In this document: positions 7,384 through 14,318 of the stretch, one piece after another
Numbering within the stretch: the first letter of the stretch is position 1
Layout of the letters: each line of letters begins with the position of its first letter
From: Sabulitectum sp036743055
GTDB lineage: Bacteria; Fermentibacterota; Fermentibacteria; Fermentibacterales; JCC-6
Direction: 5' to 3'
Assembly (NCBI GenBank): GCA_036743055.1
Contig: DAINQE010000054.1
Span: 1 to 14,318 of the forward strand
Length of the DNA: 14,318 nucleotides
The notes under the pieces: generated by a model
What the model was told of the DNA's origin: nothing
The model's input: only the letters and a program-made list of their open reading frames with translations
Database searches by the model: none
Program-made: the position numbers and the translations under genes

Positions 7384-8383
7384 ATATGTCACCTCCGCCG
7401 GACACCTGCATGTCAAGCGGGTATCCTGGAATGTCTGAAGAAAAGAGTATCTCTCCGCTGCCAACATAGAAATACTTCCATAACCTGCAAGTCAGATCTC
7501 CCAGATAGGTCAGCGCAAAGGTGTGCTGACCGTCTCCCGCGTCCCCTGCCCGGTGAAGGCTTCCTTCGATTTGCACGAACTTCCTGAACGATGGTTCCGG
7601 AGGAATCGTGTCATAGGCGAAGGGATACAGCACGCCCAGACGGCTGTCCATCACCGCGGTGAGCTGGAGGGTGTTCACTATGGCGTCCAGGGTCGAGAAT
7701 GAACCCATGGCATCGGTGAGGAATGTTCTAACCAGCCCTCCTGATCCGGAGTTCCAGACCCGGTACACGAGGCTGGAGGTGCCCACCATAATGGAATCCG
7801 AACTCCATATTGGTTCGATGCACTGGATGATCTCCGTTTCCAGGAATGCCTTCTGACCGGCAAGGCTGTTGTCGGAAAGCTTGACCTGGAAAATGGTATT
7901 GGAAGATGCGTCGGCTATCCAGAGGTAGCCGTGAAAACCGTTTGAGACCGCCAGATCGAAGGGCGAAGAGCAGACCGAGAACTCATCGATCACCTGACAG
8001 TCCGGCAGGCTGAGTTCCAGGATCATCCCTGTGGTGCCTGCCAGGTAAGCCGTTCCCTCGGACGGGCTGTGAACCATTGCGCTGTAGCCGGAAGCTGAAG
8101 GGGCTCCCACCACATGCTCCCCCAGAAGCTCCCGTGTCTGTGAATCGAATGCGTACACCACTCCCTCGGTGGAGGCCACGAAGACCATGCCGGGGGTTAT
8201 CATCATGCTCCTGGGTGAGGTCATCTCAGGGTAGGAAGCTATCAGTGAAAGGTCGGAAGGGGAATACACCCTCAGGGACGACTGCCAGTTAAGGTCGTAC
8301 TCGGTTACGCCGGCGCATGAGAGCAGTACAAGGGCGGCAGCAAAGGCGCGCAGGATGCGCGTACTACCTGCAGGAGAGTACAT
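7367..8383 (-). CDS. Propeller lipoprotein C (paralogue 3 of 3)
   Basis: A 338-residue lipoprotein with signal helix and lipobox LLSC (Cys23), followed by VTEYD. It is clearly paralogous to the proteins at 8364-9386 and 12072-13094. Shared elements in order are [VI]TE after the lipid Cys, a blade with G.V[YR], VG.P...GY, SP.EG..Y, LELS..DC..[IL]D.F.V, and GYLW.....N...QV. Such blades suggest a YncE-like beta-propeller that hangs from the outer membrane. I do not recognise a named family. The ATG at 8383 follows AGGAGG by 8 bases; a longer frame to 8461 has no signal peptide at its start. It overlaps lipoprotein B by 20 bases and the S41-like gene by 17, so it is likely translated by coupling. 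Ligand unknown; context suggests a partner of the TonB-dependent receptor. Confidence 0.82.
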   Translation of the reverse strand: MYSPAGSTRILRAFAAALVLLSCAGVTEYDLNWQSSLRVYSPSDLSLIASYPEMTSPRSMMITPGMVFVASTEGVVYAFDSQTRELLGEHVVGAPSASGYSAMVHSPSEGTAYLAGTTGMILELSLPDCQVIDEFSVCSSPFDLAVSNGFHGYLWIADASSNTIFQVKLSDNSLAGQKAFLETEIIQCIEPIWSSDSIMVGTSSLVYRVWNSGSGGLVRTFLTDAMGSFSTLDAIVNTLQLTAVMDSRLGVLYPFAYDTIPPEPSFRKFVQIEGSLHRAGDAGDGQHTFALTYLGDLTCRLWKYFYVGSGEILFSSDIPGYPLDMQVSGGGDIYVLSY

Positions 8384-9386
8384 AAACCTCGCCTCCTTCA
8401 GAAACGGACAGGTCCAGTGGATTGCCCGGGATCTCCACCTGGGCCTCGAGCCCGTACTCATCCCCCGGTCTGTAAACGCTCAGGAGGCTCTCCCCGGATC
8501 CGTATGAAGAGAGGATGTAAACGAGTTCATCGTGTGTCCCCGTTTCCATCATGAATATGCTTCCCTGAATCTGCACGGCATGGGTGAAGATATCAAAAGG
8601 TCCCACACCAGGGCTGTCGTGATATACATGCATCTCCCCCACCATGGTGTTCTGGTACATCCGGAGCACGGTTACGAATCCAGAGTCGGCGGGATTCGGT
8701 GCAATTGCCTGGCAGGCATATTGAAAACCGTCCAGAATAGTGCTCCTGAGCCCACCCGCCTCGGTAACCTCCAGCCTGAAATAGCCCTCCGAGGTTCCAA
8801 GAAGAATGGAATCCTCCCTTGCGCAGGATCCCAGGGAAGAGATCACGCAGTAAGACGGTACATTCAGGATATTGCAGACCCCATTGGTAACGGGATGAAC
8901 CTGTATGACCTGATTTAGAGAGCTTTCAACGACCCACAGAAAACCTGGTTCACCCGGTGAGATCTCCAGCATGGCCGGGAAGGGTGAAACGCTGAACTCG
9001 TCCAGGATCGAGCAGTCCACCGGGGAAAGCTCCAGGATCATCCCAAGTGCGCCTATCATGTAGATGCTTCCCTCCACAGGACTGTACTCCATGTCCAGAT
9101 ACCCGGTGGTGGAGGGCTGCCCCACCTGAACCTCCTCCAGAAGGTTGTGAGAGTCCTCGTTGTAGCATCTTACGAATCCGTCGGTGCCACCGATGTATAT
9201 CCTCTTGTTCCTTACAAGAATGCATCTTGAGTCCTGATCCGTCTCCAGGGTTACCAGGGGGATCAGCGATGCCCCTGAAAACACCCTCATCTCGGCATCA
9301 TAGAGCATCTCATGCTCGGTTACGCCGCTGCAGCCTGCCAGGAACAGGAAGACAGGCAACAGTGAAGAAATGGCGGCCCTTACCAA
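8364..9386 (-). CDS. Propeller lipoprotein B (paralogue 2 of 3)
   Basis: A 340-residue lipoprotein: MVRAAISSLLPVFLFLAGC with Cys19 as the lipid site, then SGVTEHE. The remainder repeats the blade pattern of its paralogues, for instance RIYIGGTDGFVRCY, VGQPSTTGYLDMEYSPVEG, MILELSPVDCSILDEFSV and PGFLWVVES. No enzyme motif is seen. The start is a TTG at 9386 with only a weak GGCGGT upstream; it overlaps the receptor's stop by 7 bases, so reinitiation by ribosomes leaving the receptor gene is plausible. It is directly downstream of the TonB-dependent receptor, the position SusD-type partners hold in other loci, but it has no SusD-like sequence. A surface-exposed accessory of the receptor is inferred from position only. 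Confidence 0.8.
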   Translation of the reverse strand: MVRAAISSLLPVFLFLAGCSGVTEHEMLYDAEMRVFSGASLIPLVTLETDQDSRCILVRNKRIYIGGTDGFVRCYNEDSHNLLEEVQVGQPSTTGYLDMEYSPVEGSIYMIGALGMILELSPVDCSILDEFSVSPFPAMLEISPGEPGFLWVVESSLNQVIQVHPVTNGVCNILNVPSYCVISSLGSCAREDSILLGTSEGYFRLEVTEAGGLRSTILDGFQYACQAIAPNPADSGFVTVLRMYQNTMVGEMHVYHDSPGVGPFDIFTHAVQIQGSIFMMETGTHDELVYILSSYGSGESLLSVYRPGDEYGLEAQVEIPGNPLDLSVSEGGEVYVLSCR

Positions 9387-11992
9387 GAGAACACCGCCGA
9401 CAGGAGATAGTGCCTTGCAGGGGACCAGGCCCTTGGGTTACCCATCTCCCCTGTGGGGTCTCCGCTGGAGTGAAAGAGGCTCGTGTCGTAGATATGAATG
9501 ATGTTCCTCCTGTTGAACAGGTTGAAAACACCGAACATCACCTTCAGTTCGCTCCCTGCCAAGTCGAAACCCCTGGAGACGCTCAGATCCGTCTGCATGG
9601 AAAAGGGTCTTCTTTCGGTGTTGGTCTCGACCAGCTGCGATTCAGCGGGGGGCAGGGTATATGGCATCCCGCTTCCGTACTTCCACGAGAGAGACAGTGA
9701 AGCGTTCTCAAAAGGATGTATCCCCGCAAGCTCAGGGCCGTCGGACTGGAAGGAGCTGATCTCCACCGAAAGCCCCGCCTGGTGTGTCTGATCCCAGTCC
9801 AGATAGTTGTCTTCCCTTGAAGGATACACCACTCCGAACTGAGCATAGTTGTAACGGGACAGCATGGAGGAATACCTGCCCTTTGCGATGGACAGGGTGT
9901 AGAACGCCTGCCCCGAGATATGACCACCGGACATCCTGGTCAGGGATGTTTCCAGGCCACGCACATTTCCGTGGCTGTCGTCGTTGGTGAACACATAGAA
10001 CTGGCCTTCGCTGTGGTTATCGGTGCTCACAAGGCCGGTGATGTCCTTGTTGTAGAAGGAGAGGGCGGCATCGGTGTACCTGTCCAGCTCCTGCCTGATG
10101 CCCACCTCGAACAGTGTGGTGAGCTCCGGGTCCAGGGCTGGATTACCCGCAATTATCCTGCTGGATCCTGTGCTGTAGGATGTCTGAAGGAACAGGCTGT
10201 TCATTGGTGGCATCTGGAAGTAGTGGCCGTAGGTGGTGAAGAAAAGCGATCTTTCGCTGAAGGGCACCGAAAAACTCAGCCTGGGGCTGAGATGTGTCTT
10301 TGGCTCCACTTCGCTTGCCCCGCCTTCCTCTGAAGAGAACACGGAGGTGTTCGCGTCGAAGTAGTCGGCCCTGAGACCGGCTGTGGTTATAACACCCCCT
10401 GAGAACCTGTAGCTGGCCTGGGCATACGCCGCGGCTGAATGGGGGTAGGCGTTCCACAGGGACAGGTAGGATGTACCAGGGGCAAGGTGATACACATTGT
10501 ACTGGTAAAGGTCCATGTAGCTTCCGGAAACACCTGCCTTCAGCCGCATCCTGGGATTGGGGCTGTAGTCCAGACTGACCATGCCGGTGGAGACTATGGC
10601 CTTGGAATCGTGCCACACATTCCTGTGGAGGCCGTTGTAGAAGAAACCCAGAGAGTCCTCTATCAGTGCCGGCGGAGAATACTGCGTAAGCCAGTAAATG
10701 GGATTGGTTCCCTCACCCACGAAGCCCCCGTCCTGGTCGTATATCCTGTTGCGGTTCTGAAAGAGCAGGTGGCCGAAGGAGAACTCCAGGGCCGTCTTGT
10801 CGCCGATGAGCTGGGAGAAGTTCATGATCCCGCCGAAGGTCTCGCTGAACATCGCTGGAAGGGCATAATCAAGACTGCCCGGCTCAAGCATTGAGCCCTC
10901 TACGAAAGCGAGCTCGTCGTAGTTCTCCCAGGCCCACTGGTTCCAGCCCCTCTCCCTGTATGAGCCTACTCCGCTAAGGGAGATCCTGGTCCTTGGTGCA
11001 GGCCTGTAAGTAAGCTTGGCGATACCTGAACCGTCATTGAGCCAGTTGTATGACCAGTTCCCCCTGGTGTCGGTGTTGTCCCCGCCGCTTGCGGAGAATT
11101 GCCCCGCCAGGCTGAAGGTCATCTCACCGGGAAGATCCCCTCCCAGGGACGGGAGCAGGAGTTCGGAGAGGGGTTCAGGACCGGAGAGCGAGAACTCCCC
11201 GTTCATCAGACCCGTCCTGCACTGATCAACATCGATGGACTCCATGAAGACCTGCTCACCGGAGCTGATCATTCCAGTGGATGTGGCTCCGGTCCTTCCG
11301 TGTATGGTGGCCTGGAACCTGTCACCGCCCTCTTTGCCTATAAGATCAACCACTCCGGAAAGTGTGTTCCCGTACTCTATGCTGAGCCCCCCTGTCATCA
11401 GGGTGGCCCCGGATACCGCCGACATGGGCAGGTCGAAGTTGAACCTGTTGTCCATGGGGGAACGGAGGGATATACCGTCGAGGACATAATCCACCTCGCC
11501 GGCCCGTCCGCCCCGCACATGCAGCTCTCCGTCCTGCTGCACCACTCCGGGCTGGGTTGCCACCACATCCACGATCCCGCCGGATGACATGGTACGCATC
11601 TCTGAAAGGTCAAGCTGGAATGCTGTTGCGGGTACATCCCTGAGAATGTGCGTCCTGGTGTCCACCACCCTTATCACGGTGGAACCGCTGGCATCCTCCG
11701 ACAGCTGGAAATCGATGCGGCTGGTGTTGTCGCTCTGAACGGTAACGCCCTCAACCCGGGAGGTCTCCCTTCCCACCATCCTGGCGATAACGGTGTAGGT
11801 GCCCGGATCCAGCGCAGGGATAACGTACTCCCCCTGAGCGCTGGTCATGGCCCCGTAGGGTGTGCCCTCTATTGTTACCGTTGCGCCCACCAGTGGATCT
11901 CCGCCGGGGTCTTCCACCAGCCCTGTAATTATGCCGGTGGAGGATGACAGAGCAACGGATACAACCAGAAACAGTAGGACCGCTTGTTTCAC
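9380..11992 (-). CDS. TonB-dependent outer-membrane receptor with carboxypeptidase-regulatory-like N-domain
   Basis: An 870-residue outer-membrane receptor. A signal peptide (about 1-20) precedes a carboxypeptidase regulatory-like beta-sandwich (about 21-98: ITGLVEDPGGDPLVGATV, then LDPGTYTVIARMVG). STVIRV near 104-109 is a possible TonB-box region. The plug domain is about 112-222, with VATQPGVVQQDGELHVRGG, VDYVLDGI and GLSIEYGNTLSGVVDL. About 640 residues of alternating beta-barrel strands follow, ending in the aromatic LLSAVFSW typical of BAM substrates. Length is normal for the family and the gene appears intact. It uses the TonB-ExbBD energy system, not encoded here, to import or move a substrate too large for porins; the substrate cannot be read from sequence. 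The GTG start follows GGGGGT by 4 bases. It overlaps lipoprotein B and lies 80 bases from lipoprotein A. Confidence 0.93.
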   Translation of the reverse strand: MKQAVLLFLVVSVALSSSTGIITGLVEDPGGDPLVGATVTIEGTPYGAMTSAQGEYVIPALDPGTYTVIARMVGRETSRVEGVTVQSDNTSRIDFQLSEDASGSTVIRVVDTRTHILRDVPATAFQLDLSEMRTMSSGGIVDVVATQPGVVQQDGELHVRGGRAGEVDYVLDGISLRSPMDNRFNFDLPMSAVSGATLMTGGLSIEYGNTLSGVVDLIGKEGGDRFQATIHGRTGATSTGMISSGEQVFMESIDVDQCRTGLMNGEFSLSGPEPLSELLLPSLGGDLPGEMTFSLAGQFSASGGDNTDTRGNWSYNWLNDGSGIAKLTYRPAPRTRISLSGVGSYRERGWNQWAWENYDELAFVEGSMLEPGSLDYALPAMFSETFGGIMNFSQLIGDKTALEFSFGHLLFQNRNRIYDQDGGFVGEGTNPIYWLTQYSPPALIEDSLGFFYNGLHRNVWHDSKAIVSTGMVSLDYSPNPRMRLKAGVSGSYMDLYQYNVYHLAPGTSYLSLWNAYPHSAAAYAQASYRFSGGVITTAGLRADYFDANTSVFSSEEGGASEVEPKTHLSPRLSFSVPFSERSLFFTTYGHYFQMPPMNSLFLQTSYSTGSSRIIAGNPALDPELTTLFEVGIRQELDRYTDAALSFYNKDITGLVSTDNHSEGQFYVFTNDDSHGNVRGLETSLTRMSGGHISGQAFYTLSIAKGRYSSMLSRYNYAQFGVVYPSREDNYLDWDQTHQAGLSVEISSFQSDGPELAGIHPFENASLSLSWKYGSGMPYTLPPAESQLVETNTERRPFSMQTDLSVSRGFDLAGSELKVMFGVFNLFNRRNIIHIYDTSLFHSSGDPTGEMGNPRAWSPARHYLLSAVFSW

Positions 11993-12071
11993 ATGAACCC
12001 CCAGTAGTTGGAACTAAGAATGTTCAGTTTACAATAACTCTAACAGCCGAACCGAGTCATTTTGCTGCAAA
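11993..12071 (-). other. 79-base gap before the TonB-dependent receptor
   Basis: This AT-rich gap may hold a separate promoter for the receptor, but I found no pair of boxes with good spacing (the best is ATGACT, 18 bases, TATTGT). I see no hairpin with a T-tract, so read-through from lipoprotein A is likely. Confidence 0.3.
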
Positions 12072-13094
12072 TCAATAGTCAAGGAGAAGAAGGTATATCA
12101 GTCCTTCTCCCATCTGGGATACAGCGATATCAGTTGCGTATGAGTCCAGATCAATCTGGGCGGTTCGTGTAAAACCATCGCAATAGTAATACTTGCACAC
12201 TCGAATGGAACCCTGGGTCATGAAACTGAGTGAAACGGCGTTCATACCATCTCCCAGGGGGAGTATTTCATGGTCATGGCCTTCAATAGAGGTGGCCGAT
12301 GTCCAGTTCAGCGTTGCTCTGTATTCTTCCATGAAAATACTCATCAGCCCAGCCATTGACTCTGTAGCCACCAGGAAATCGGTTCTGTTCGGAACGGCTC
12401 TTATGGACTTCACATCGCCGATGAACTGACCCATCTGGGCGTTCCTTATCCCCCCTTCTCCGTTCAGGGTAACCTTGTAGATCCTGCAGGAGGTACCGAC
12501 CACCAGGGAATCCGGAGCCTGTGCCGCTGCAAGGCACTGTACCGGTGTTTCCTCGGAATAGCCCACCTGGTTAACGGACTGGTTGTATTCCAGGGATACC
12601 TGATACATCCTGTTGTTTGCGGTATCGATTACCCAGAGATATCCTGGGTTTCCAGAACTGACTTCCAGATCCCCGGGAGAGGCACATACCATGAACTGAT
12701 CCAGTACTTCACAATCGGGAAGGGATAACTCCAGTAGCGTGGAATAAGCGCCTGTCACATATGCCTTTCCCTCGGAGGGGCAATAAACGGGATTCCTGTA
12801 CCCAGACGGAAAGGGGGGGCCGACGGAGTGCTCCGCCGTTATCTCCATGTTGGAGGGATCAATATCATATACAGTCCCCTGGGATGAGAAAACGAATATC
12901 CTCCCTTCATGCAAGAGAAGAGAAGATGGATCCCTGAGTCCATCAAGCTGCTGCACTATCTGCAGGTCAGATGACAGAACGACCAGCGAACCAGTGTAGC
13001 TATCCTGGAACTCCGTTATCTCTGAGCAGCCGATAGATGAGACAAATAGAATAACAACGGCCAGGGCTGAAATAACCGCTCTTTGATCATCCAT
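12072..13094 (-). CDS. Propeller lipoprotein A (paralogue 1 of 3)
   Basis: A 340-residue lipoprotein whose signal helix leads to SSIGC (Cys23) and then SEITEF. The body matches lipoproteins B and C: VGPPFPSGY, CPSEGKAYVTG, LELSLPDCEVLDQFMVCASP, and NPGYLWVIDTANNRMYQV. It is closer to C than B in keeping the second Cys (DC...FMVC against DC...FSVC). Its DNA looks somewhat richer in A+T than its neighbours by eye. The ATG at 13094 follows AAGGCGG by 7 bases; an ATG at 13112 has no site. The start overlaps the end of the alkyltransferase gene by 8 bases. It is separated from the receptor by 80 bases, the only real gap in the run. Confidence 0.8.
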   Translation of the reverse strand: MDDQRAVISALAVVILFVSSIGCSEITEFQDSYTGSLVVLSSDLQIVQQLDGLRDPSSLLLHEGRIFVFSSQGTVYDIDPSNMEITAEHSVGPPFPSGYRNPVYCPSEGKAYVTGAYSTLLELSLPDCEVLDQFMVCASPGDLEVSSGNPGYLWVIDTANNRMYQVSLEYNQSVNQVGYSEETPVQCLAAAQAPDSLVVGTSCRIYKVTLNGEGGIRNAQMGQFIGDVKSIRAVPNRTDFLVATESMAGLMSIFMEEYRATLNWTSATSIEGHDHEILPLGDGMNAVSLSFMTQGSIRVCKYYYCDGFTRTAQIDLDSYATDIAVSQMGEGLIYLLLLDY

Positions 13095-13671
13095 TTGAGA
13101 TCCGCCTTCCATAGGAATAGCGGTACTTGCCGAGGATCAATCCTGATGGGCCGAAATCGACTCCCTCGCTCTCCAGGAGACATCGCTTCATCTCCTCTCC
13201 GCCCTGATACCCACCGGAGTTCCCATCTGACCTTATCGCTCTGTGGCACGGGATCAGGAGAGGGAAGGGATTCTTCGCCAGGGCAGTGCCAACGGCCCTT
13301 GAAGCGCCGGGTTTCCCAAGGGATACCGCAATTTCGCGGTAAGTTGCCACACTGCCCCGGGGTATGCGGTGAACAGTTTCAAGGACCCTTCTCTGGAAAT
13401 CGCTGCACACCGAGAGATCGACAAGGTAGAGGGGAAAGATCACCCTGCGGCCCGTGAGGGTTTCAGTAACGCCCTTTATCACATAGTCAATGGTGGAGTT
13501 CACGGAAACAGGTGAACCGGGGAAGTTCATTTCGGCCATTGAAACGGCACTTACACCAGGGGAACTGAGGAAAAGCCGGACCACCTTTGGAGCGTCATCC
13601 ACAATCCTCCACACAACGGACACCTGCCCGAACCCCGTCTGGATGTCAGTTCTTCTTGTGGTTCTCACCAT
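13087..13671 (-). CDS. ogt: Methylated-DNA--[protein]-cysteine S-methyltransferase
   Basis: This 194-residue protein is a suicide DNA-repair enzyme that moves the alkyl group from O6-alkylguanine (and O4-alkylthymine) to its own cysteine. The active-site motif PCHR is at 141-144 (Cys142), with the family's SDFQRRVLETVHRIPRGSVATY (broken here only by its normal sequence) beginning near 90, an arginine finger in SRAVGTAL (Arg125), Asn134 before the PCHR, and GGYQGGEEMKRCLLESEG after it. No Ada-type regulatory domain is present, so it is of the Ogt type. The ATG at 13671 follows AAAAGGA by 6 bases. A short tail (about 175-194) extends past the usual LL.EG end. It is first in the run leading to the lipoprotein/receptor genes and overlaps lipoprotein A by 8 bases. 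Confidence 0.95.
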   Translation of the reverse strand: MVRTTRRTDIQTGFGQVSVVWRIVDDAPKVVRLFLSSPGVSAVSMAEMNFPGSPVSVNSTIDYVIKGVTETLTGRRVIFPLYLVDLSVCSDFQRRVLETVHRIPRGSVATYREIAVSLGKPGASRAVGTALAKNPFPLLIPCHRAIRSDGNSGGYQGGEEMKRCLLESEGVDFGPSGLILGKYRYSYGRRISNG

Positions 13672-13899
13672 TCTGTGTCCTTTTCAGCTGCTTTGCTGTA
13701 GCTGTTTCCATACGATACATACCTATTACCATAAGGCATGTCAGGCCGGAAGGGGACTCATCCTCTGCTGGGATACCGTTAGCAATGGAACCGGGTCATG
13801 CCCGATATTGTATCATTATCCGTGGACGATGGATACAGTTTCCCCTCTGGTTCGCAGTACTGCAGGCGGTTCAGGGGGGCGGGCCGGTCAGGAGGAGAA
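13672..13899. other. Divergent intergenic region between ogt and the small plus-strand gene
   Basis: These 228 bases hold the ogt promoter candidate. On the plus strand TATCAT (13811-13816) could be a -10 box but has no clear -35. An in-frame ATG at 13798 would extend the next gene by 34 residues of protein-unlike sequence; I see no further gene or RNA here. Confidence 0.4.
13716..13744 (-). promoter_or_regulatory. Candidate promoter for ogt and the downstream lipoprotein/receptor run
   Basis: The minus strand has CTGACA (13739-13744, one mismatch to TTGACA), a 17-base spacer and TATGTA (13716-13721). The start would be near 13709, giving a leader of about 38 bases to the ogt ATG. No Ada box or other operator is recognisable. 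Confidence 0.5.
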
Positions 13900-14214
13900 G
13901 TGAAGGCTACTGCTGTATGGGATGCCCTGCGGAGGGGTGAGGTTGTCGAATTGCCGCCTGACACCCTACTTGCGGATATGGGGGATGTCGAAGAGATATC
14001 CCGATTTGACGGGATGTATGGGGAAATGGTTCTGTTTCGTTTCGGGTCAGAGTGGATCGTAAGGGAAGCATCCGACCGCAGGGTCCACCTGCTCCGCCTG
14101 TTCCCGGACCGGGAAGGGGCCCGGACCTTCATCGATGCCAGGATAGCACAGATCGAAAGGATGTGGGACGGCTGCGGAATCGAGATCGACTACGGTTCGC
14201 ACGAAGCGAAGTAA
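13900..14214 (+). CDS. Unrecognised small protein, 104 residues
   Basis: I do not recognise this family. The product is soluble, with no signal peptide or membrane segment, and is acidic and arginine-rich (VVELPPDTLLADMGD, MVLFRFGSEWIVREA, LFPDREGARTFIDARIAQIERMW). It reads as a small alpha/beta fold with a C-terminal helix from about residue 73. The GTG at 13900 is chosen because GGAGGAG (13891-13897) lies just before it. The longer frame from ATG 13798 has no ribosome binding site and an N-terminal part that looks noncoding. The gene faces the 5S rRNA and ends 15 bases before a strong hairpin. Plausibility as a gene rests on the ribosome site, the orderly composition and the terminator. Confidence 0.65.
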   Translation: MKATAVWDALRRGEVVELPPDTLLADMGDVEEISRFDGMYGEMVLFRFGSEWIVREASDRRVHLLRLFPDREGARTFIDARIAQIERMWDGCGIEIDYGSHEAK

Positions 14215-14229
14215 TCCGAATACACAAAC

Positions 14230-14255
14230 GGCCCCGGTTCTTACGAACCAGGGCC
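14230..14255. terminator. Hairpin terminator shared by the small protein gene and the rRNA operon
   Basis: An 11-bp stem (14230-14240 with 14245-14255, one G-U type pair) with a 4-base loop is centred between the convergent gene end and the 5S rRNA. It is followed by ATTTGATCTTT on the plus strand and GTTTGTGT on the minus strand. Both T-runs are imperfect, but the stem is GC-rich and well placed for termination from both sides. Confidence 0.7.
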
Positions 14256-14267
14256 ATTTGATCTTTA

Positions 14268-14318
14268 TGCCCGGCGCCGACCTACTCTCCCAGCCGGTGA
14301 CCAACTAGTACCATCGGC
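14268..14318 (-). rRNA. 5S rRNA, 3' part (cut by the window edge)
   Basis: The reverse complement of the right end reads GCCGATGGTACTAG, then GGGAGAGTAGGTCGGCGCCGGGC. This matches the conserved 3' half of bacterial 5S rRNA (GCCGATGGTA...GAGAGTAGG...C.GGC). The gene runs off the right edge; about 50 of the usual 115-120 bases are here. The 3' end is set near 14268 by the expected pairing of GCCGGGC with the missing 5' end. It implies an rRNA operon to the right, transcribed toward this window. Confidence 0.88.

Noticed and set aside
7384..7467. 28-residue N-terminal extension of the S41-like lipoprotein
   Set aside because: It lies inside lipoprotein C and would put charged and Cys-rich sequence ahead of a normal lipoprotein signal; GGAGGT marks the internal ATG.
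8384..8461. 26-residue N-terminal extension of lipoprotein C
   Set aside because: It is within lipoprotein B and precedes a complete lipoprotein signal; AGGAGG marks the ATG at 8383.
9047..9700. 217-residue open frame on the plus strand
   Set aside because: Antisense to lipoprotein B and the receptor barrel end; composition is Arg/Pro/Cys-rich, typical of a GC-rich shadow frame.
13798..13899. N-terminal extension of the small plus-strand protein from ATG 13798
   Set aside because: No ribosome binding site before the ATG, whereas GGAGGAG stands directly before the in-frame GTG at 13900.
13779..14132. 117-residue minus-strand frame between ogt and the 5S rRNA
   Set aside because: Ser/Arg/Pro-rich product without a ribosome site; the opposite strand has a better supported gene ending at a terminator.
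1..14318. Mobile elements, CRISPR arrays, tRNA genes
   Set aside because: No transposase or integrase motifs, no terminal inverted repeats, no spaced direct repeats and no cloverleaf-like sequence were seen on either strand.

Overview
The window looks like a chromosomal stretch from a Gram-negative (diderm) bacterium. The evidence is a TonB-dependent receptor with a C-terminal aromatic barrel end, four lipobox-bearing lipoproteins, and a secreted propeller protein that ends in a domain resembling the type IX secretion sorting domain. That combination points to the FCB assemblage. A lineage such as Candidatus Fermentibacteria/Aegiribacteria or relatives is a guess from style, not something the sequence proves. 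Genes are densely packed, several starts are GTG or TTG, and no transposase, CRISPR array or tRNA is visible.

Layout, left to right. Bases 1-141 are noncoding and hold a strong minus-strand sigma70-like promoter beside a weak hairpin with a T-tract. Bases 142-2798 (minus) are a three-gene unit: NodU/SxtI-type carbamoyltransferase, SxtJ-like membrane protein, and a two-TM potassium channel. It has its own candidate promoter, and the carbamoyltransferase appears to start at an unusual ATA codon. Bases 2868-4868 (minus) encode a cytoplasmic hybrid histidine kinase with C-terminal receiver. Bases 4944-6299 (plus) encode a secreted beta-propeller protein with a sorting-domain-like C-terminus. It is divergent from the kinase and overlaps tail to tail with the next unit.

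Bases 6283-13671 (minus) are a six-gene, tightly packed run, in transcription order: O6-alkylguanine-DNA alkyltransferase, propeller lipoprotein A, an 80-bp gap, TonB-dependent receptor, propeller lipoprotein B, propeller lipoprotein C, and an S41-peptidase-like lipoprotein that has lost its catalytic residues. The three propeller lipoproteins are paralogues. Neighbouring genes overlap by about 7-20 bp except across the 80-bp gap. This cassette is the best candidate here for an undescribed cell-envelope system: a receptor/transporter with three related propeller lipoproteins and a non-proteolytic S41-fold lipoprotein. Its substrate is unknown.

Bases 13900-14214 (plus) encode a 104-residue protein I do not recognise. 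It ends against a hairpin that probably serves as terminator in both directions, facing the 3' end of a 5S rRNA on the minus strand. The window therefore stops at the tail of an rRNA operon that enters from the right.
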